Notes: generated by a model not told the origin, from the letters alone. A DNA stretch of 64,000 nt from Rhodococcus sp. Leaf278 (GCF_001426085.1 NZ_LMRR01000002.1:26666-90665), one strand, 5' to 3'; positions 46,176 through 56,830 are shown, counted from the stretch's first letter. Program-made: numbers and translations.

Positions 46176-47195
46176 TCAGCGGCGTCGGTTGCGCAGTCCC
46201 GCGACTCCGACCGCGGCGAGAACACCCGCACCCACCAACGCCAGCCCGCCGGTTACACCCGGCCCGTCGCTGACCTCGACCCTGGTGTTGATCACGGCGG
46301 GTTCCGGTGCCGGAACGTGGGCTTCTGCGAGGCTTTCGCGAGTGGTCGCGGCGAACGACGTGGAGAACAGCACCAGCCGTGAAGTCGTGAACACGAACAC
46401 CAACAGACCGATGATGGGTCCGAATACGACGCCTGCGGGACCGCTGGTCACCGACGCCAGATAGAGGGCACCGAGTTGCTTGAAGATCTCGAACCCGATT
46501 GCGGCCAGCAGTGCACCCTTGGCGGCGCTGCGCCACGACACCGGTTCGCGCGGCAAGCGTGAGATCACCCAGGTGAACAGTGCCCACGTGCCCGCCAAGG
46601 CGAGGAGCACCGAAAATATGCGCAGTGCAACTCCCACGCCCGGTACGGAGTCGAGATTCGCCCACTCGAGGATGCTGCGCATGACGCCGCCACCGGCCAG
46701 AGCCGAGAGGCCCAGCGAAAGAACCAATGCGGTTCCGAGTCCGAGCAACGCCGCGAAGTCCTTGGCCTTCGTCGCCAGAAAGCCACCCTGCTCGTGCTGG
46801 CTTTCCCACATGGCGGTCAGCGCTTCTCGAAGGTTGGCGATCCACCCGAGACCGGCGTACAGCGCACCGAGCAGGCCGATGACACCGACACTCGCGCGTG
46901 ACTCGATGGCCGACTGAATCAGGTCGTTGATGGTCTCACCGAAAGTGCCCGGCACGTTCTCGGCGATCTGAGACTGGATCTCGGCAAGCCAGTCGGGCTG
47001 ATTCACCAGTACGAAGCCGGCGATCGCAAACGCGACCATCAGCAGCGGAAACAATGCCAGCACACTGAAGTACGTCATACCGGCCGCGTAGTAGTCACCC
47101 TTCTGACCTTGATAACGCTGCGCTGCAACGACAGTGTGGTCCAGCCAGGGCCACCGGGCTCGCCGATCGTCGAGCATGGCCTTGAAATCGGGCAT
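46176..47195 (-). CDS. YihY/BrkB-family inner membrane protein
   Basis: This 339-residue protein has the YihY core: a cytoplasmic N-terminus with YQGQKGDYYAAGMTYFSVLALFPLLMV, six hydrophobic segments (the first near residue 40, the last near 255), then a soluble tail and a final hydrophobic stretch at about 310-328. The function is undefined; the family was once misnamed RNase BN. The ATG is set by AAAGGTGAG upstream, against a longer frame. It is downstream of trpS on the same strand, as Rv3335c is next to trpS in M. tuberculosis. Confidence 0.88.
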   Translation of the reverse strand: MPDFKAMLDDRRARWPWLDHTVVAAQRYQGQKGDYYAAGMTYFSVLALFPLLMVAFAIAGFVLVNQPDWLAEIQSQIAENVPGTFGETINDLIQSAIESRASVGVIGLLGALYAGLGWIANLREALTAMWESQHEQGGFLATKAKDFAALLGLGTALVLSLGLSALAGGGVMRSILEWANLDSVPGVGVALRIFSVLLALAGTWALFTWVISRLPREPVSWRSAAKGALLAAIGFEIFKQLGALYLASVTSGPAGVVFGPIIGLLVFVFTTSRLVLFSTSFAATTRESLAEAHVPAPEPAVINTRVEVSDGPGVTGGLALVGAGVLAAVGVAGLRNRRR

Positions 47196-47279
47196 CGCGC
47201 TCACCTTTTCGCTGTCGTCGGCCGCTGTCGAAGAGTGTCGCCGCATCGCTGCGCTGCGAAACCCGGTGTGTGGTAAATG

Positions 47280-48332
<1,053 letters not shown>

Positions 48333-48361
48333 TCACGGCGCGATCGACACCTGGATCTTGC

Positions 48362-49168
48362 CTAGCGGTAGCGCACCGTCACCGGAGCGTGGTCCGACCA
48401 TCGCTGGTCGTAGGCCTCGGCGCGCTCGGTGATTGCTTCCTTGGCGCGCTCGGCGAGGTCACTCGTTGCCAGCTGGTAGTCGATCCGCCAACCGGCGTCG
48501 TTGTCGAATGCCTTCCCTCGGTACGACCACCAGCTGTACGGCCCCTCGACGTCCGGGTGCAGCGCCCGGACGACATCGGTCCACGGGGCCTTCTCGGCAA
48601 GCAGCTTCGACACCCACTCACGTTCCTCCGGCAAGAACCCCGAGTTCTTCCGGTTCGTCTTCCAGGCCTTCAGATCGGCCTCGGTGTGGGCGATGTTCCA
48701 GTCGCCGCAGACCACCACGTCCCGGTCGGCGGACTTCGCGGCCTTGGCCGACGTGCTCAGGTACTTCGCGAACGCGCTCATGAAGCGTTCTTTTTCGTCC
48801 TGACGGTCGGTACCCACCTCGCCCGACGGCAGATACAGGCTCGCCACGGTGACATCTCCGTAATCACCTTCGATGTAGCGGCCGGCATCGGCGAACTCGA
48901 CAGCGCCGATGCCGACGCGAATGGCATCGGGTGCCGCCTTCGACAGCAACGCCACACCGTTCCGACCCTTCGCCGACGGTTCGGCCGACGCAAGGTGCCA
49001 CCCCGCATCGAGGGCCGGTGCCAGCGCCTTGGTCAGTTCTCCGTCGTTGGCCCGAGTCTCCTGCAGGCAGATGACGTCGGCATCGGTGGTCTCCAGCCAC
49101 GGCAGCATTCCCTTGCGAACAGCAGCGCGTATTCCGTTGACGTTGACTGTGGAAATTGTGATCGGCAC
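48362..49168 (-). CDS. xthA: exodeoxyribonuclease III / AP endonuclease
   Basis: This 268-residue enzyme of the EEP nuclease superfamily has TVNVNGIRAA at the N-terminus, catalytic Glu in CLQETRA, ASLYLPSGE, Asp/Asn in CGDWNIAHTE and the terminal SDHAPV. It processes abasic sites and 3' blocks in base-excision repair. The GTG start puts the first strand (ITISTVNVNG) right at the N-terminus, as in the family; upstream in-frame residues look non-coding. Confidence 0.94.
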   Translation of the reverse strand: MPITISTVNVNGIRAAVRKGMLPWLETTDADVICLQETRANDGELTKALAPALDAGWHLASAEPSAKGRNGVALLSKAAPDAIRVGIGAVEFADAGRYIEGDYGDVTVASLYLPSGEVGTDRQDEKERFMSAFAKYLSTSAKAAKSADRDVVVCGDWNIAHTEADLKAWKTNRKNSGFLPEEREWVSKLLAEKAPWTDVVRALHPDVEGPYSWWSYRGKAFDNDAGWRIDYQLATSDLAERAKEAITERAEAYDQRWSDHAPVTVRYR

Positions 49169-49239
49169 GCCGACGACCGTAGCGGAGACCGCCGACAGAC
49201 GGCAGTTCGCCGTCCGTCGGCGGTATTTCCGCAGACCAG

Positions 49240-50142
49240 TCATCGACGCCGAGGTTTGGCCCCCGGCTTCGGAGCGGTGACCGTCGACGTCACCTCCGGC
49301 ACCACCACCGGCTCACGATCGATGCGCCGGTAGACGACGTGCTGTTGGACGTAGGTCCAGATGTTGTTGCTCATGAAGTACAGAAGCACCGCGACCGGTA
49401 GAAACGAGCCGCCGACCAGCACCCCGGCCGGAAACACCCAGAGCGTGAGCTTGTTCATGATCGCCGTCTGCGGGTTCACAGCCGCCGTCGCGTCCTGACG
49501 GGCGATCGACGCCCGGGAATTCAGATGCGTCGCGATCGCAGCGACGATCATCAACGGCACCGCAACGAACGCGATACTCCACACGGACGGCACTCCCCCG
49601 AACGGACCGAACGCTTCGAGAACCTCCTGAGAGCTGCTGACAGCAGCCGAGATCGGGGCACCGAAGAGCCGTGCGTCGAGAAAGGACTGCACATCGCCGG
49701 CGCTGAAGACGTAGTTCGCGGTGTTCGCATTCTCCTGCGCCGTCATACCGAGATGACCGAATCCGGTACCGGTTCGATTGAACGAGCGCAGCACGTGAAG
49801 CAAGCCGATGAACACAGGGGCCTGCGCCAGCAGTGGCAGACATCCCATGAGGGGGTTGAATCCGTGTTCCTGCTGCAGCTTCCGGGTTTCGGTGGCCTGC
49901 CGGGCCCGGTCCCCGGAGTGCTTCTTCCGGATGGCCTCGAGCTGGGGCTTCAGCTGCTTCATGAGGAGCTGAGAACGAATTTGGCTGACGAACGGCTTGA
50001 TCAACACCGCTCGCAGAGTGAAGACGAGAAAGATCACCGCCAATGCCCAGGCGAAGCCGTTGTCGGGTCCGAGCACGAAGCCGAAGACTCGGTGCCAGAA
50101 CCAGAGGACTGCGGAGACGGGATAGTAGACGAAATCGAGCAT
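49240..50142 (-). CDS. yidC: YidC/Oxa1-family membrane protein insertase (paralogue)
   Basis: This 300-residue insertase has the conserved core: positively charged cytosolic loop [46 protein letters not shown], and C-terminal helices with [31 protein letters not shown], ending in a basic tail (KPGAKPRRR). It helps Sec-dependent or independent insertion of membrane proteins. It is not next to rpmH/rnpA, so it is probably a second copy beside the main yidC (inference). It follows two small related membrane proteins on the same strand. The ATG has GAGGTG upstream. Confidence 0.92.
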   Translation of the reverse strand: MLDFVYYPVSAVLWFWHRVFGFVLGPDNGFAWALAVIFLVFTLRAVLIKPFVSQIRSQLLMKQLKPQLEAIRKKHSGDRARQATETRKLQQEHGFNPLMGCLPLLAQAPVFIGLLHVLRSFNRTGTGFGHLGMTAQENANTANYVFSAGDVQSFLDARLFGAPISAAVSSSQEVLEAFGPFGGVPSVWSIAFVAVPLMIVAAIATHLNSRASIARQDATAAVNPQTAIMNKLTLWVFPAGVLVGGSFLPVAVLLYFMSNNIWTYVQQHVVYRRIDREPVVVPEVTSTVTAPKPGAKPRRR

Positions 50143-50206
50143 GGTGGAGCACCTCACTGTGAGAGAAAGTCGGTCGGAAGGCGTCTCGACCGGATCTCGC
50201 AGTGAC

Positions 50207-50551
50207 TCAGCAGAATACGAGCCACCGGTCCGGTCGAAAGACCGAACCGGGCGCTCTCGGCATGGGGCGGCCGGGAGTATCGGGGTGCTCCTGCCTACGG
50301 AAGGATCCTCGAAGACGTCGGCCGTCCGCAGCTCCGGCGCACGTCGACCGTGGTGCGACCGCCCCAGGATCGACCGGCGCGCCGAAGGTCAGCAGCGATG
50401 CCGCCACCACTGCACCGAACATCGCAATCTGGGCGGCAGGTTGAGCGTCGACAACTGTGAGGACAACAAGCAGGACGGCGATGACGCCGACGAGTGTGGT
50501 CGCGTGGCGTCGAACATCCAGGCGACATGGGTGTGATCGAGATACGAGCAT
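50207..50551 (-). CDS. DUF6412-like small membrane protein (copy B)
   Basis: This 114-residue protein has a hydrophobic hairpin at about residues 18-55 ([19 protein letters not shown], then a second segment) and a cytosolic tail with LRGSFRRQ followed by [13 protein letters not shown]. The tail motif recurs in the upstream neighbour. Small proteins with this PGRPxPRAPG ending occur next to yidC paralogues in actinobacteria, listed to my memory as DUF6412. The ATG follows GAGGAA at good spacing. It probably assists the insertase (inference). Confidence 0.7.
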   Translation of the reverse strand: MLVSRSHPCRLDVRRHATTLVGVIAVLLVVLTVVDAQPAAQIAMFGAVVAASLLTFGAPVDPGAVAPRSTCAGAADGRRLRGSFRRQEHPDTPGRPMPRAPGSVFRPDRWLVFC

Positions 50552-50612
50552 CGTCGGTTCCTCGAGCAGGCTTCGCGGACAACGGGTTGCGAAGTCGTGG
50601 GGGAACTCGAAA

Positions 50613-50897
50613 CTAGAGTGCCCCCACCAGGGCGCCGGGTGCTCGTGGCTGTGGACGGCCCGGAGCATCCGGGCGATGCTGACGGCGGAACGCACCTCGT
50701 AGGTGACGTTCCTCGGCGGTGGGTCCGACGTTCGACAACCGGCGAAGGAGGGTCAGAACATCGACACGGCGTGTGAGCAGCATCGAGACCGCTAGTGCCG
50801 CAACGAGAACGAGTGCCAGGTCCACCGGCGTGGCCGGCGTCGTCAGCAGCAGCGACAGAAGAAGCAGCGAGGTGACGACGAAGCTCTGGTACTTCAT
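50613..50897 (-). CDS. DUF6412-like small membrane protein (copy A)
   Basis: This 94-residue protein has two close hydrophobic segments (about residues 6-20 and 24-42, SFVVTSLLLLSLLLTTPAT and VDLALVLVAALAVSMLL) and the tail LRGAFRRQHRPDAPGRPQPR followed by APG. The tail aligns with copy B at LRG-A/S-FRRQ and PGRP-x-PRAPG, so the two are tandem paralogues. It is the first gene of the small-protein/small-protein/yidC run. An antisense-frame alternative has no family likeness. Confidence 0.7.
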   Translation of the reverse strand: MKYQSFVVTSLLLLSLLLTTPATPVDLALVLVAALAVSMLLTRRVDVLTLLRRLSNVGPTAEERHLRGAFRRQHRPDAPGRPQPRAPGALVGAL

Positions 50898-50936
50898 CCC
50901 CCACCTCCCTGGCGTGCCGCTGATCCGAGTCGTTAC

Positions 50937-52367
50937 TCAGGGTACAGATACCGACGGGTCTGTGCACAGGTGCCACGTATCACCGGTTAACACGGGGCCC
51001 CTGGCCTGTACGCACGGACGGATGTAATCCGGAAGTCGATCGAGCTCCGCGTCGGCGTCGGACGACAACCCACCCAGATAGAACGAGTCGATGCGGCCGG
51101 TCTGCTCGAATCGCTCCACGTTGTGGCGCGCGATGTACGCATCGGGATTCAGGGCCGCCAATGCGAGCACAGTGAGCACCGCCCCGACGCCCACCGCTCG
51201 TGGAATCCAGCGACCCGACATCCGCACGCCGGCCGCGAGCAGGAGCACGAACACCGATCCCAGCCACCACTCGACGGCCGTGACGAACAATCTGAGAGTG
51301 GTGTACCCGTACTGCGCCTCGTACAACGACATTCGATGCAGCGCCGACGCCACGATCACCATCGACAGGACACACAGCGCGCCCAACAGCACACGCAACG
51401 CAATTCGGTCGCGTTGAGCGAGGCGCTCGGCCTTGGTCACGGTGACCGCGATGACGAGCAACGTCAGCACCGTCACCGCGAGCAACTGCCAGAAGCCCTG
51501 CCGCGCGTACTCGGCGTTGGTCAGACCCTCGGTAGTCAGAACGTGCCCCTGGCCGCCGAACAGCGTCGGCACCTGGAATCCGACGAACACGATGAACAGC
51601 GCGTCCACCGCCCCCAGGGGAACCATCCACTCCCACAACCGCAGTGTTCTACGCGACGACGGTGCGAGGCAGTCGAACCGAGGCGGATGCAGTGCGACGT
51701 ATGCCACGGCCAGCGCACCTGCTGCGGTGAATACGAAGACGAGGGTGCGTCCGACGATCGATGCGGCATCGAACTCGGGCGTCACCGCGCCCAGTGCATC
51801 CGCGAAACGCCTGTCGGCCGCACCGAACAACGCCGCGAACACGACGCAGAGCGCCACAGTCACGACGGCCACCATGCCGATCCGCACCGGGCGAGGCCCC
51901 TGCAGATCGATCGAACCGGCTCCGCGTCGGGTCCACCGCGCCACCCGCACCGGCAGAAAGAACGGCAGAACACCGACGAGCGCAATTCCCGTCCAGGTCC
52001 AGGCGCGGGAGAGCACCACCACCCCGACCACGATGGCAAGCGTCGTCGACATCGTCACGATCCATTCGGCCGCTCGGAGGGCGGACACGCTGGCCAACGC
52101 CAGTACCCCTGCCACGCCCGCCCATTCCCACCGCGACAGCCTGCCGCTGCGCACTGCGAGCACCACGCCCACGAAGGCCAGGGCAGTGATCGCCACACCG
52201 AACATGATGTCCACCAACGTCACTGCCCCGATCAGGCCGGCGAGAGTCGACCCGAGGAGTGCCGCGCGAGGAGGCTGCGAATACCGCAGCACCGGCCAGG
52301 TGCGCGGCCCCCAGGGAAAGCGCCCGTGCTTCGTACTCTGATGAATCGGAATGTCGATCGTGCTCAT
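50937..52367 (-). CDS. DUF4153/DUF4173-type multi-pass membrane protein
   Basis: This 476-residue membrane protein has about eleven or twelve hydrophobic segments and an extracytoplasmic C-terminal tail of about 70 residues (NPDAYIARHNVERF, then the Cys-containing end). The segment FGGQGHVLTTEGLTNAEYARQGFW is the DUF4153/DUF4173 family hallmark. The function is unknown. It lies 88 bp after the histidine kinase gene on the same strand and may be its partner or target. The ATG giving MSTIDIPIH is supported by AAGGGA upstream. Confidence 0.82.
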   Translation of the reverse strand: MSTIDIPIHQSTKHGRFPWGPRTWPVLRYSQPPRAALLGSTLAGLIGAVTLVDIMFGVAITALAFVGVVLAVRSGRLSRWEWAGVAGVLALASVSALRAAEWIVTMSTTLAIVVGVVVLSRAWTWTGIALVGVLPFFLPVRVARWTRRGAGSIDLQGPRPVRIGMVAVVTVALCVVFAALFGAADRRFADALGAVTPEFDAASIVGRTLVFVFTAAGALAVAYVALHPPRFDCLAPSSRRTLRLWEWMVPLGAVDALFIVFVGFQVPTLFGGQGHVLTTEGLTNAEYARQGFWQLLAVTVLTLLVIAVTVTKAERLAQRDRIALRVLLGALCVLSMVIVASALHRMSLYEAQYGYTTLRLFVTAVEWWLGSVFVLLLAAGVRMSGRWIPRAVGVGAVLTVLALAALNPDAYIARHNVERFEQTGRIDSFYLGGLSSDADAELDRLPDYIRPCVQARGPVLTGDTWHLCTDPSVSVP

Positions 52368-52455
52368 GGCTCGTCCCTTTTCTGTGTTTCGGGCATGGGA
52401 GGTCGGCGGCTGCAGTCCGGAGACGAGCAGTCGCGGTTCGGATGGATCGAGAAAG

Positions 52456-53430
52456 TCAGTGCTCGGGGATGGCCACTCTGATATGGCAGCCGAATTCGCT
52501 GTCGAGAACTTCGATGGTTCCACCGTGCAGTTCCGTGGCCCAGCGGGCGATGCCGAGGCCGAGACCTGTTCCGCCGTCGGTGGATCCGCCGCGGGTGAAT
52601 CGATCGAACACCGTACTGCGGTCGGCCGGCGCGATGCCTGGGCCTTGATCGATGACGTCGAAGGCATACGCTCCTTCGATTCGATGGGCCCGCAGCGTCA
52701 CAGTGCTCGAATGGGGGGAATGCCGCACCGCGTTGTCGACGAGGTTGGTGATCACCTGTGTCATACGGGAGCGGTCGGCCACGACGGTCGAATCACCGGG
52801 CGCGACGACGATCGACACTCGTTCTCGGTGAACGGAGATCGCATCATCGAGGAACTGCCGCACCGCGAACTCCTCTGGGGCAATGGTGAGGACACCGCCC
52901 TCCACTCGCGACAGGTCGAGCAGCTCGCTGACCAGATCGCCCAGTCTCTCGGTCTGGTGCAGTGCCACGGACAGCGTTGCGGGATTCGCGTCGGTCACCC
53001 CGTCGACCATGTTCTCCAACACCGCACGCAGGGCAGCGATGGGCGTCTTCAACTCGTGCGAGACGTTGCCGATCAGTTCCCGGCGATACTTCTCGGCGGC
53101 TTCCAGATCGTCTGCCATGGTGTTGAACGCGGTGGCCAGCTCTCCCACCTCGTCCCGCGACGTCGCCCGCACGCGTTTCGAGTAGTCGCCGCGCGCCATC
53201 GCCCTGGCTGCCGAGGTCATCTCGCGTAGCGGCGACGTCATTCCGTGAGCGACGAATTGTGTTGCGGCCAAGGAGACCACGAGCGCAGCGAGCAGGGTGT
53301 AGCGAAATTGCCAGCCCGCCCCGATCCAGAAGACGACACTCGCCAAGACCAACACCGTGCCTACGACGAACGAGACCTTGAGCTTGAACGAGCGCAAGGG
53401 ATCCAACGGGCGCGGCAGCATGCGCATCAT
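52456..53430 (-). CDS. sensor histidine kinase with minimal extracellular sensor
   Basis: This 324-residue kinase has two transmembrane helices at about residues 17-37 and 43-61 joined by only some six residues, then HAMP (62-115), the H-box with His125 in VSHELKTP, N-box NLVDNAVRHS, G1 DQGPGIAP and G2 GGTGLGLGIA. The tiny loop makes it an intramembrane-sensing type that may read a neighbouring membrane protein or the lipid phase. Its ATG overlaps the response-regulator stop as ATGA. Confidence 0.92.
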   Translation of the reverse strand: MMRMLPRPLDPLRSFKLKVSFVVGTVLVLASVVFWIGAGWQFRYTLLAALVVSLAATQFVAHGMTSPLREMTSAARAMARGDYSKRVRATSRDEVGELATAFNTMADDLEAAEKYRRELIGNVSHELKTPIAALRAVLENMVDGVTDANPATLSVALHQTERLGDLVSELLDLSRVEGGVLTIAPEEFAVRQFLDDAISVHRERVSIVVAPGDSTVVADRSRMTQVITNLVDNAVRHSPHSSTVTLRAHRIEGAYAFDVIDQGPGIAPADRSTVFDRFTRGGSTDGGTGLGLGIARWATELHGGTIEVLDSEFGCHIRVAIPEH

Positions 53431-54101
53431 CGCGGCGACTCCACGGCATACCCGACACCGTGCACCGTTCGGATGAGATCGCCACCGAGCTTGCGGCGCA
53501 ATGCTTTCACGTGAGAGTCGACGGTTCGGCTGCTCGCGGAATCGTCCCAGCCCCACAATTGCGACAGCAGAGTCTCTCGAGAGACAGCGGTCCGGGGACG
53601 GGCAGCGAGATAAGCCAGGATGTCGAATTCCGTTCTGGTCAAATGGATGTCGCCGGAGTCGTTGGACACCCGTCGTTCACGGTGATCGATCTGCAGGTCG
53701 CCGATTCGGACGGAGTGGGATTCGACGGTGGCCGATCGCTCGGCGCGCCGAATCAACGCGTGCACGCGAGCGACCAACTCCCGCATACTGAACGGCTTAC
53801 CCAGATAGTCGTCCGCGCCGACACCGAGGCCGACGAGCATGTCGGTCTCGTCGGACTTGGCCGTCAGCATCAACACCGGCACCGGCCGGGACGCTTGAAT
53901 TCGACGGCACACCTCGAGCCCGTCGTAACCGGGCAGCATCAGGTCGAGAACCACAAGGTCGGGATCGAATCGTGCACAGGCCTCGACCGCGGCGGGGCCA
54001 TCGGCTGCGGTGACGACCTCGTACCCCTCGCCACGGAGTCGCGCCGCTACGGCGTCGGAGATCGTGGGCTCGTCGTCCACGACGAGAACTGTGCGGCTCA
54101 T
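53427..54101 (-). CDS. OmpR/PhoB-family response regulator
   Basis: This 224-residue regulator has a receiver domain with acidic pair DD(9-10), phospho-acceptor Asp53 in VVLDLMLPG, Thr in LMLTAKS and Lys102 in YLGKPF, then a winged-helix effector with LTRTEFDILAYLAARP and TVDSHVKALRRKLGG. It is transcribed first in the regulator-kinase-DUF4153 run. Likely targets include its own operon, but no repeat was seen in the short upstream spacer. Confidence 0.94.
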   Translation of the reverse strand: MSRTVLVVDDEPTISDAVAARLRGEGYEVVTAADGPAAVEACARFDPDLVVLDLMLPGYDGLEVCRRIQASRPVPVLMLTAKSDETDMLVGLGVGADDYLGKPFSMRELVARVHALIRRAERSATVESHSVRIGDLQIDHRERRVSNDSGDIHLTRTEFDILAYLAARPRTAVSRETLLSQLWGWDDSASSRTVDSHVKALRRKLGGDLIRTVHGVGYAVESPR

Positions 54102-54237
54102 GAGAACTGACCCTAGAGGGCACACAAGGAGGAGCCCGTCGGGAAATGTGGAGGTTCAGTGAAGGTTCGGGTCCTACCGTCAAGTCGATTCCGTGCTCGG
54201 CCGCACAGAAGAATTAGGGTCGACTATCCTACTGTTT

Positions 54238-54250
54238 GTTAGCCAACCCT
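54238..54250 (+). promoter_or_regulatory. degenerate iron-box-like site
   Basis: GTTAGCCAACCCT resembles the central and right parts of the IdeR/DmdR consensus TTAGGTTAGGCTAACCTAA. It lies 17 bp before the siderophore-binding gene start and just downstream of TATCCT, a possible -10. The left flank does not match, so regulation by iron is only a suggestion. Confidence 0.35.
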
Positions 54251-54266
54251 TCCGAAAGGCATGTCG

Positions 54267-55322
54267 ATGCACACCCGACCATTCCGCACGACTCTGGCGG
54301 TGTTCGCGATAGCGCTGACCACCACGGGGCTCCTCAGCGCCTGCTCGAACTCGAATGACGAGCCGTCGCCTGCCGCGGGCACGGGCACGGGCTCCACGGC
54401 CGGCTCGTCCGCATTTCCGGTCACGATCGAGCACGCGTTCGGCGAGACCGTCGTTCCCGCGGGACCGACTCGCATCGTCGTGGCGGGGTACACCGAGCAG
54501 GACACCGTCCTGGCGCTCGGCGTCGTACCCGTCGGCGTCACCGAGTGGTACGGCGAACAGCCCTACGCAACGTGGCCGTGGGCCCAGGAAGCGCTCGGTG
54601 ACGCGCAGCCCGAGGTTCTCTCGAACGACGATGGATTCGAGACAGAGAAGATCGCCGCACTCGAGCCCGATCTGATCATCGCCACCAATGCAGGCCTGAC
54701 GGCGGACACGTACGACACTCTCAGCGACATCGCACCGACGCTCGCGCAGTCCGATGCGTCGACCGCCTACTTCGAGCCGTGGGACGTGCAGGCAGAGAAA
54801 ATCGGACGCGCTCTGGGCCGGAAGACCGAGGTCGATGCATTGATCGACGGAGTGAACCAGAAGTTCGCGGACGCCGCTGCCGCCCACCCGGAATTCGCAG
54901 GCAAGAAAGCGATCTTCTTGCAGAACGCGTTCTACGAGGGCAAGGCGATTGCGTACCAGGACGGACTGAGCACCGACTTTCTCACCGAGCTAGGCTTCGC
55001 GATCCCCGACGACATCGACGCGTACGTTCCGGCCGACGGTAGCGCTCAAGCCAGTATTCCGCTGGAGAACCTGTCTGTACTCGACGTCGCCGACGTGTTG
55101 ATCTGGGGAACCGAGGGGCCCGGCGACCGCGCGCAGTTGGAGAAAGAAGCGGTGTACAACGCGCTGGAGCCGGTGCAGGACGGCAATCTGGTCTTCACCG
55201 ACGGGGTGACGGCCGGGGCGATCTATTTCACCAGCGTGCTGAGCCTGCCGTATGTGATCGACAAGCTGACCCCGGCGCTGACCGACGCACTCGACGGAAC
55301 GGCAGCGACGATCACCGGCTGA
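54267..55322 (+). CDS. iron-siderophore ABC transporter substrate-binding lipoprotein
   Basis: This 351-residue FepB/FecB-type class III binding protein has a leader with lipobox LLSAC (Cys26), a first lobe with VPAGPTRIVVAGYTEQDTVL and LEPDLIIATNAG, and a second lobe starting near AHPEFAGKKAIFLQ. The ATG at this position is preferred to one six bases upstream because AAAGG would touch the earlier one. No permease or ATPase gene accompanies it, so it must work with a transporter encoded elsewhere. Ligand is predicted as a ferric siderophore by family only. Confidence 0.88.
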   Translation: MHTRPFRTTLAVFAIALTTTGLLSACSNSNDEPSPAAGTGTGSTAGSSAFPVTIEHAFGETVVPAGPTRIVVAGYTEQDTVLALGVVPVGVTEWYGEQPYATWPWAQEALGDAQPEVLSNDDGFETEKIAALEPDLIIATNAGLTADTYDTLSDIAPTLAQSDASTAYFEPWDVQAEKIGRALGRKTEVDALIDGVNQKFADAAAAHPEFAGKKAIFLQNAFYEGKAIAYQDGLSTDFLTELGFAIPDDIDAYVPADGSAQASIPLENLSVLDVADVLIWGTEGPGDRAQLEKEAVYNALEPVQDGNLVFTDGVTAGAIYFTSVLSLPYVIDKLTPALTDALDGTAATITG

Positions 55323-55336
55323 CAGAACCGGGCGGC

Positions 55337-56587
55337 CTACTTCGCGGCCGCGCGCTTGTCCATCCACATGGCGGTGGCCAGCACACCGAGACCGGCCACC
55401 GCCAGGCCCGAGCCGACGGCCGCGGGTGCCGTGTAGCCGAATCCGGCGGCGATCACGGCACCACCGACTGCGGCTCCGATGGCATTGGCCAGGTTGAATG
55501 CGGCGTGATTCAGCGACGCGGCCAGCGTCTGAGCGTCCTCGGCCACGTCCATCAATCTCGTTTGCAGCCCCGGAACCACCGAGGAGCCGGACGCGCCGAT
55601 CAGGAACACCAGAAGCAGAGCGGTGACCGGATTGTGGGCCGCTGCCACGAACATCGCCAAGAACACTGCAGTTGCAGCCAGGCCGACGAAAGTGCCCTTG
55701 AGCTGGTATCGGTCGGCCAGCCAGCCGCCCGCGTAGTTGCCTGCAACCATCCCGAGTCCATAGATCATCAGGGCGACCGGAACGAGCGCGCGAGCAAGGC
55801 CGGCGACATCGGTCAGCGTCGACGCGATGTAGGTGTACACCGCGAACATGCCACCGAATCCGACGATGCCCACGAACAGGGTCATCCAGACCTGACTGCG
55901 GCGCAGCGCACCCAGCTCGGTGATGGGACTGGTGGTCGGCATGGCGTCGAGGCGCGGCATCCACACAGCGAGCGCGGCGACCGTGAGGGCACCGATGACC
56001 GCTACGAGAGCGAACGCACTGCGCCAACCCAGCGCCTGCCCGATCCAGGTTGCGACCGGTACGCCGACGACGTTGGCGACCGAAAGGCCCATCATCACCA
56101 TCGCGACAGCTTTGGCCCGTTTACCCGGCTCGGCCAGGTGTGCAGCCACCAGCGCAGCCACTCCGAAGTACGCGCCGTGCGGCAGGCCGGCGACGAATCG
56201 CGAAGCGACGAGCTCGTTGAAGCTGGGTGCGAACACCGTGCCGATGTTGCCCAGGGTGAAGGCGACCATCAGCACCAGCAGCAACATCCGCCGGGGAACG
56301 CGCGCAGCCAGGGCAGCGATGGTGGGCGCGCCGACCACGACGCCCAGCGCGTAGGCAGAGATCATGTGACCCGCGGAAGGCTCGGAGATCCCCATCGTGG
56401 TGGCGATGTCCGGCAGCAAGCCCATCGACGCAAATTCCGTGGTGCCGATGCCGAAGCCGCCGATGGACAGGGCCAACATCGCGAGTTTGCGACGGGTCGA
56501 GTGCGGTCGATGACTGACACTCAGACCACTCGACACCCTGCCGCGCACAGCGCTGACTCGGGACAAAGCGGAATCGGTGACAGTCAC
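55337..56587 (-). CDS. MFS transporter, DHA1 drug-exporter type (Cmx/AraJ-like)
   Basis: This 416-residue protein has twelve predicted transmembrane segments. Family hallmarks are GGFGIGTTEFASMGLLPDIA in helix 1, a helix 2-3 loop RVPRRM and the GLPHGAYFGVAALVAAHL segment typical of Cmx/CmlA and AraJ relatives. It probably exports a small amphiphilic compound by proton antiport; substrates are unknown. The GTG start is placed by GAAGG upstream. It is convergent with the siderophore-binding gene. Confidence 0.9.
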   Translation of the reverse strand: MTVTDSALSRVSAVRGRVSSGLSVSHRPHSTRRKLAMLALSIGGFGIGTTEFASMGLLPDIATTMGISEPSAGHMISAYALGVVVGAPTIAALAARVPRRMLLLVLMVAFTLGNIGTVFAPSFNELVASRFVAGLPHGAYFGVAALVAAHLAEPGKRAKAVAMVMMGLSVANVVGVPVATWIGQALGWRSAFALVAVIGALTVAALAVWMPRLDAMPTTSPITELGALRRSQVWMTLFVGIVGFGGMFAVYTYIASTLTDVAGLARALVPVALMIYGLGMVAGNYAGGWLADRYQLKGTFVGLAATAVFLAMFVAAAHNPVTALLLVFLIGASGSSVVPGLQTRLMDVAEDAQTLAASLNHAAFNLANAIGAAVGGAVIAAGFGYTAPAAVGSGLAVAGLGVLATAMWMDKRAAAK

Positions 56588-56830
56588 AGCGGTACTACCT
56601 TCGTTTCGATCGGGTGAGTGAGCAACAAGAACGGCGGCCGGCCGAATCGATTCAGCACAGCACAACCGAGTAAGAGAACAGCCAGCCCGTTCATTGTCTT
56701 CCCTCGGGCAACTGGTTTTCGAGTCGCAGCGCGGTGATTGTCCTCACCCGAGCATCTGCTCGAGCCCCACCGGCCGACGCACCGAGCCCTTGTTTCTGTG
56801 CCATGTCCGCACCCGGTAACATCTTCGCCA

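Noticed and set aside
51123..52481. 452-codon plus-strand frame opposite the DUF4153 gene
   Set aside because: Composition (Arg, His, Gln rich) is that of a reversed membrane-protein gene.
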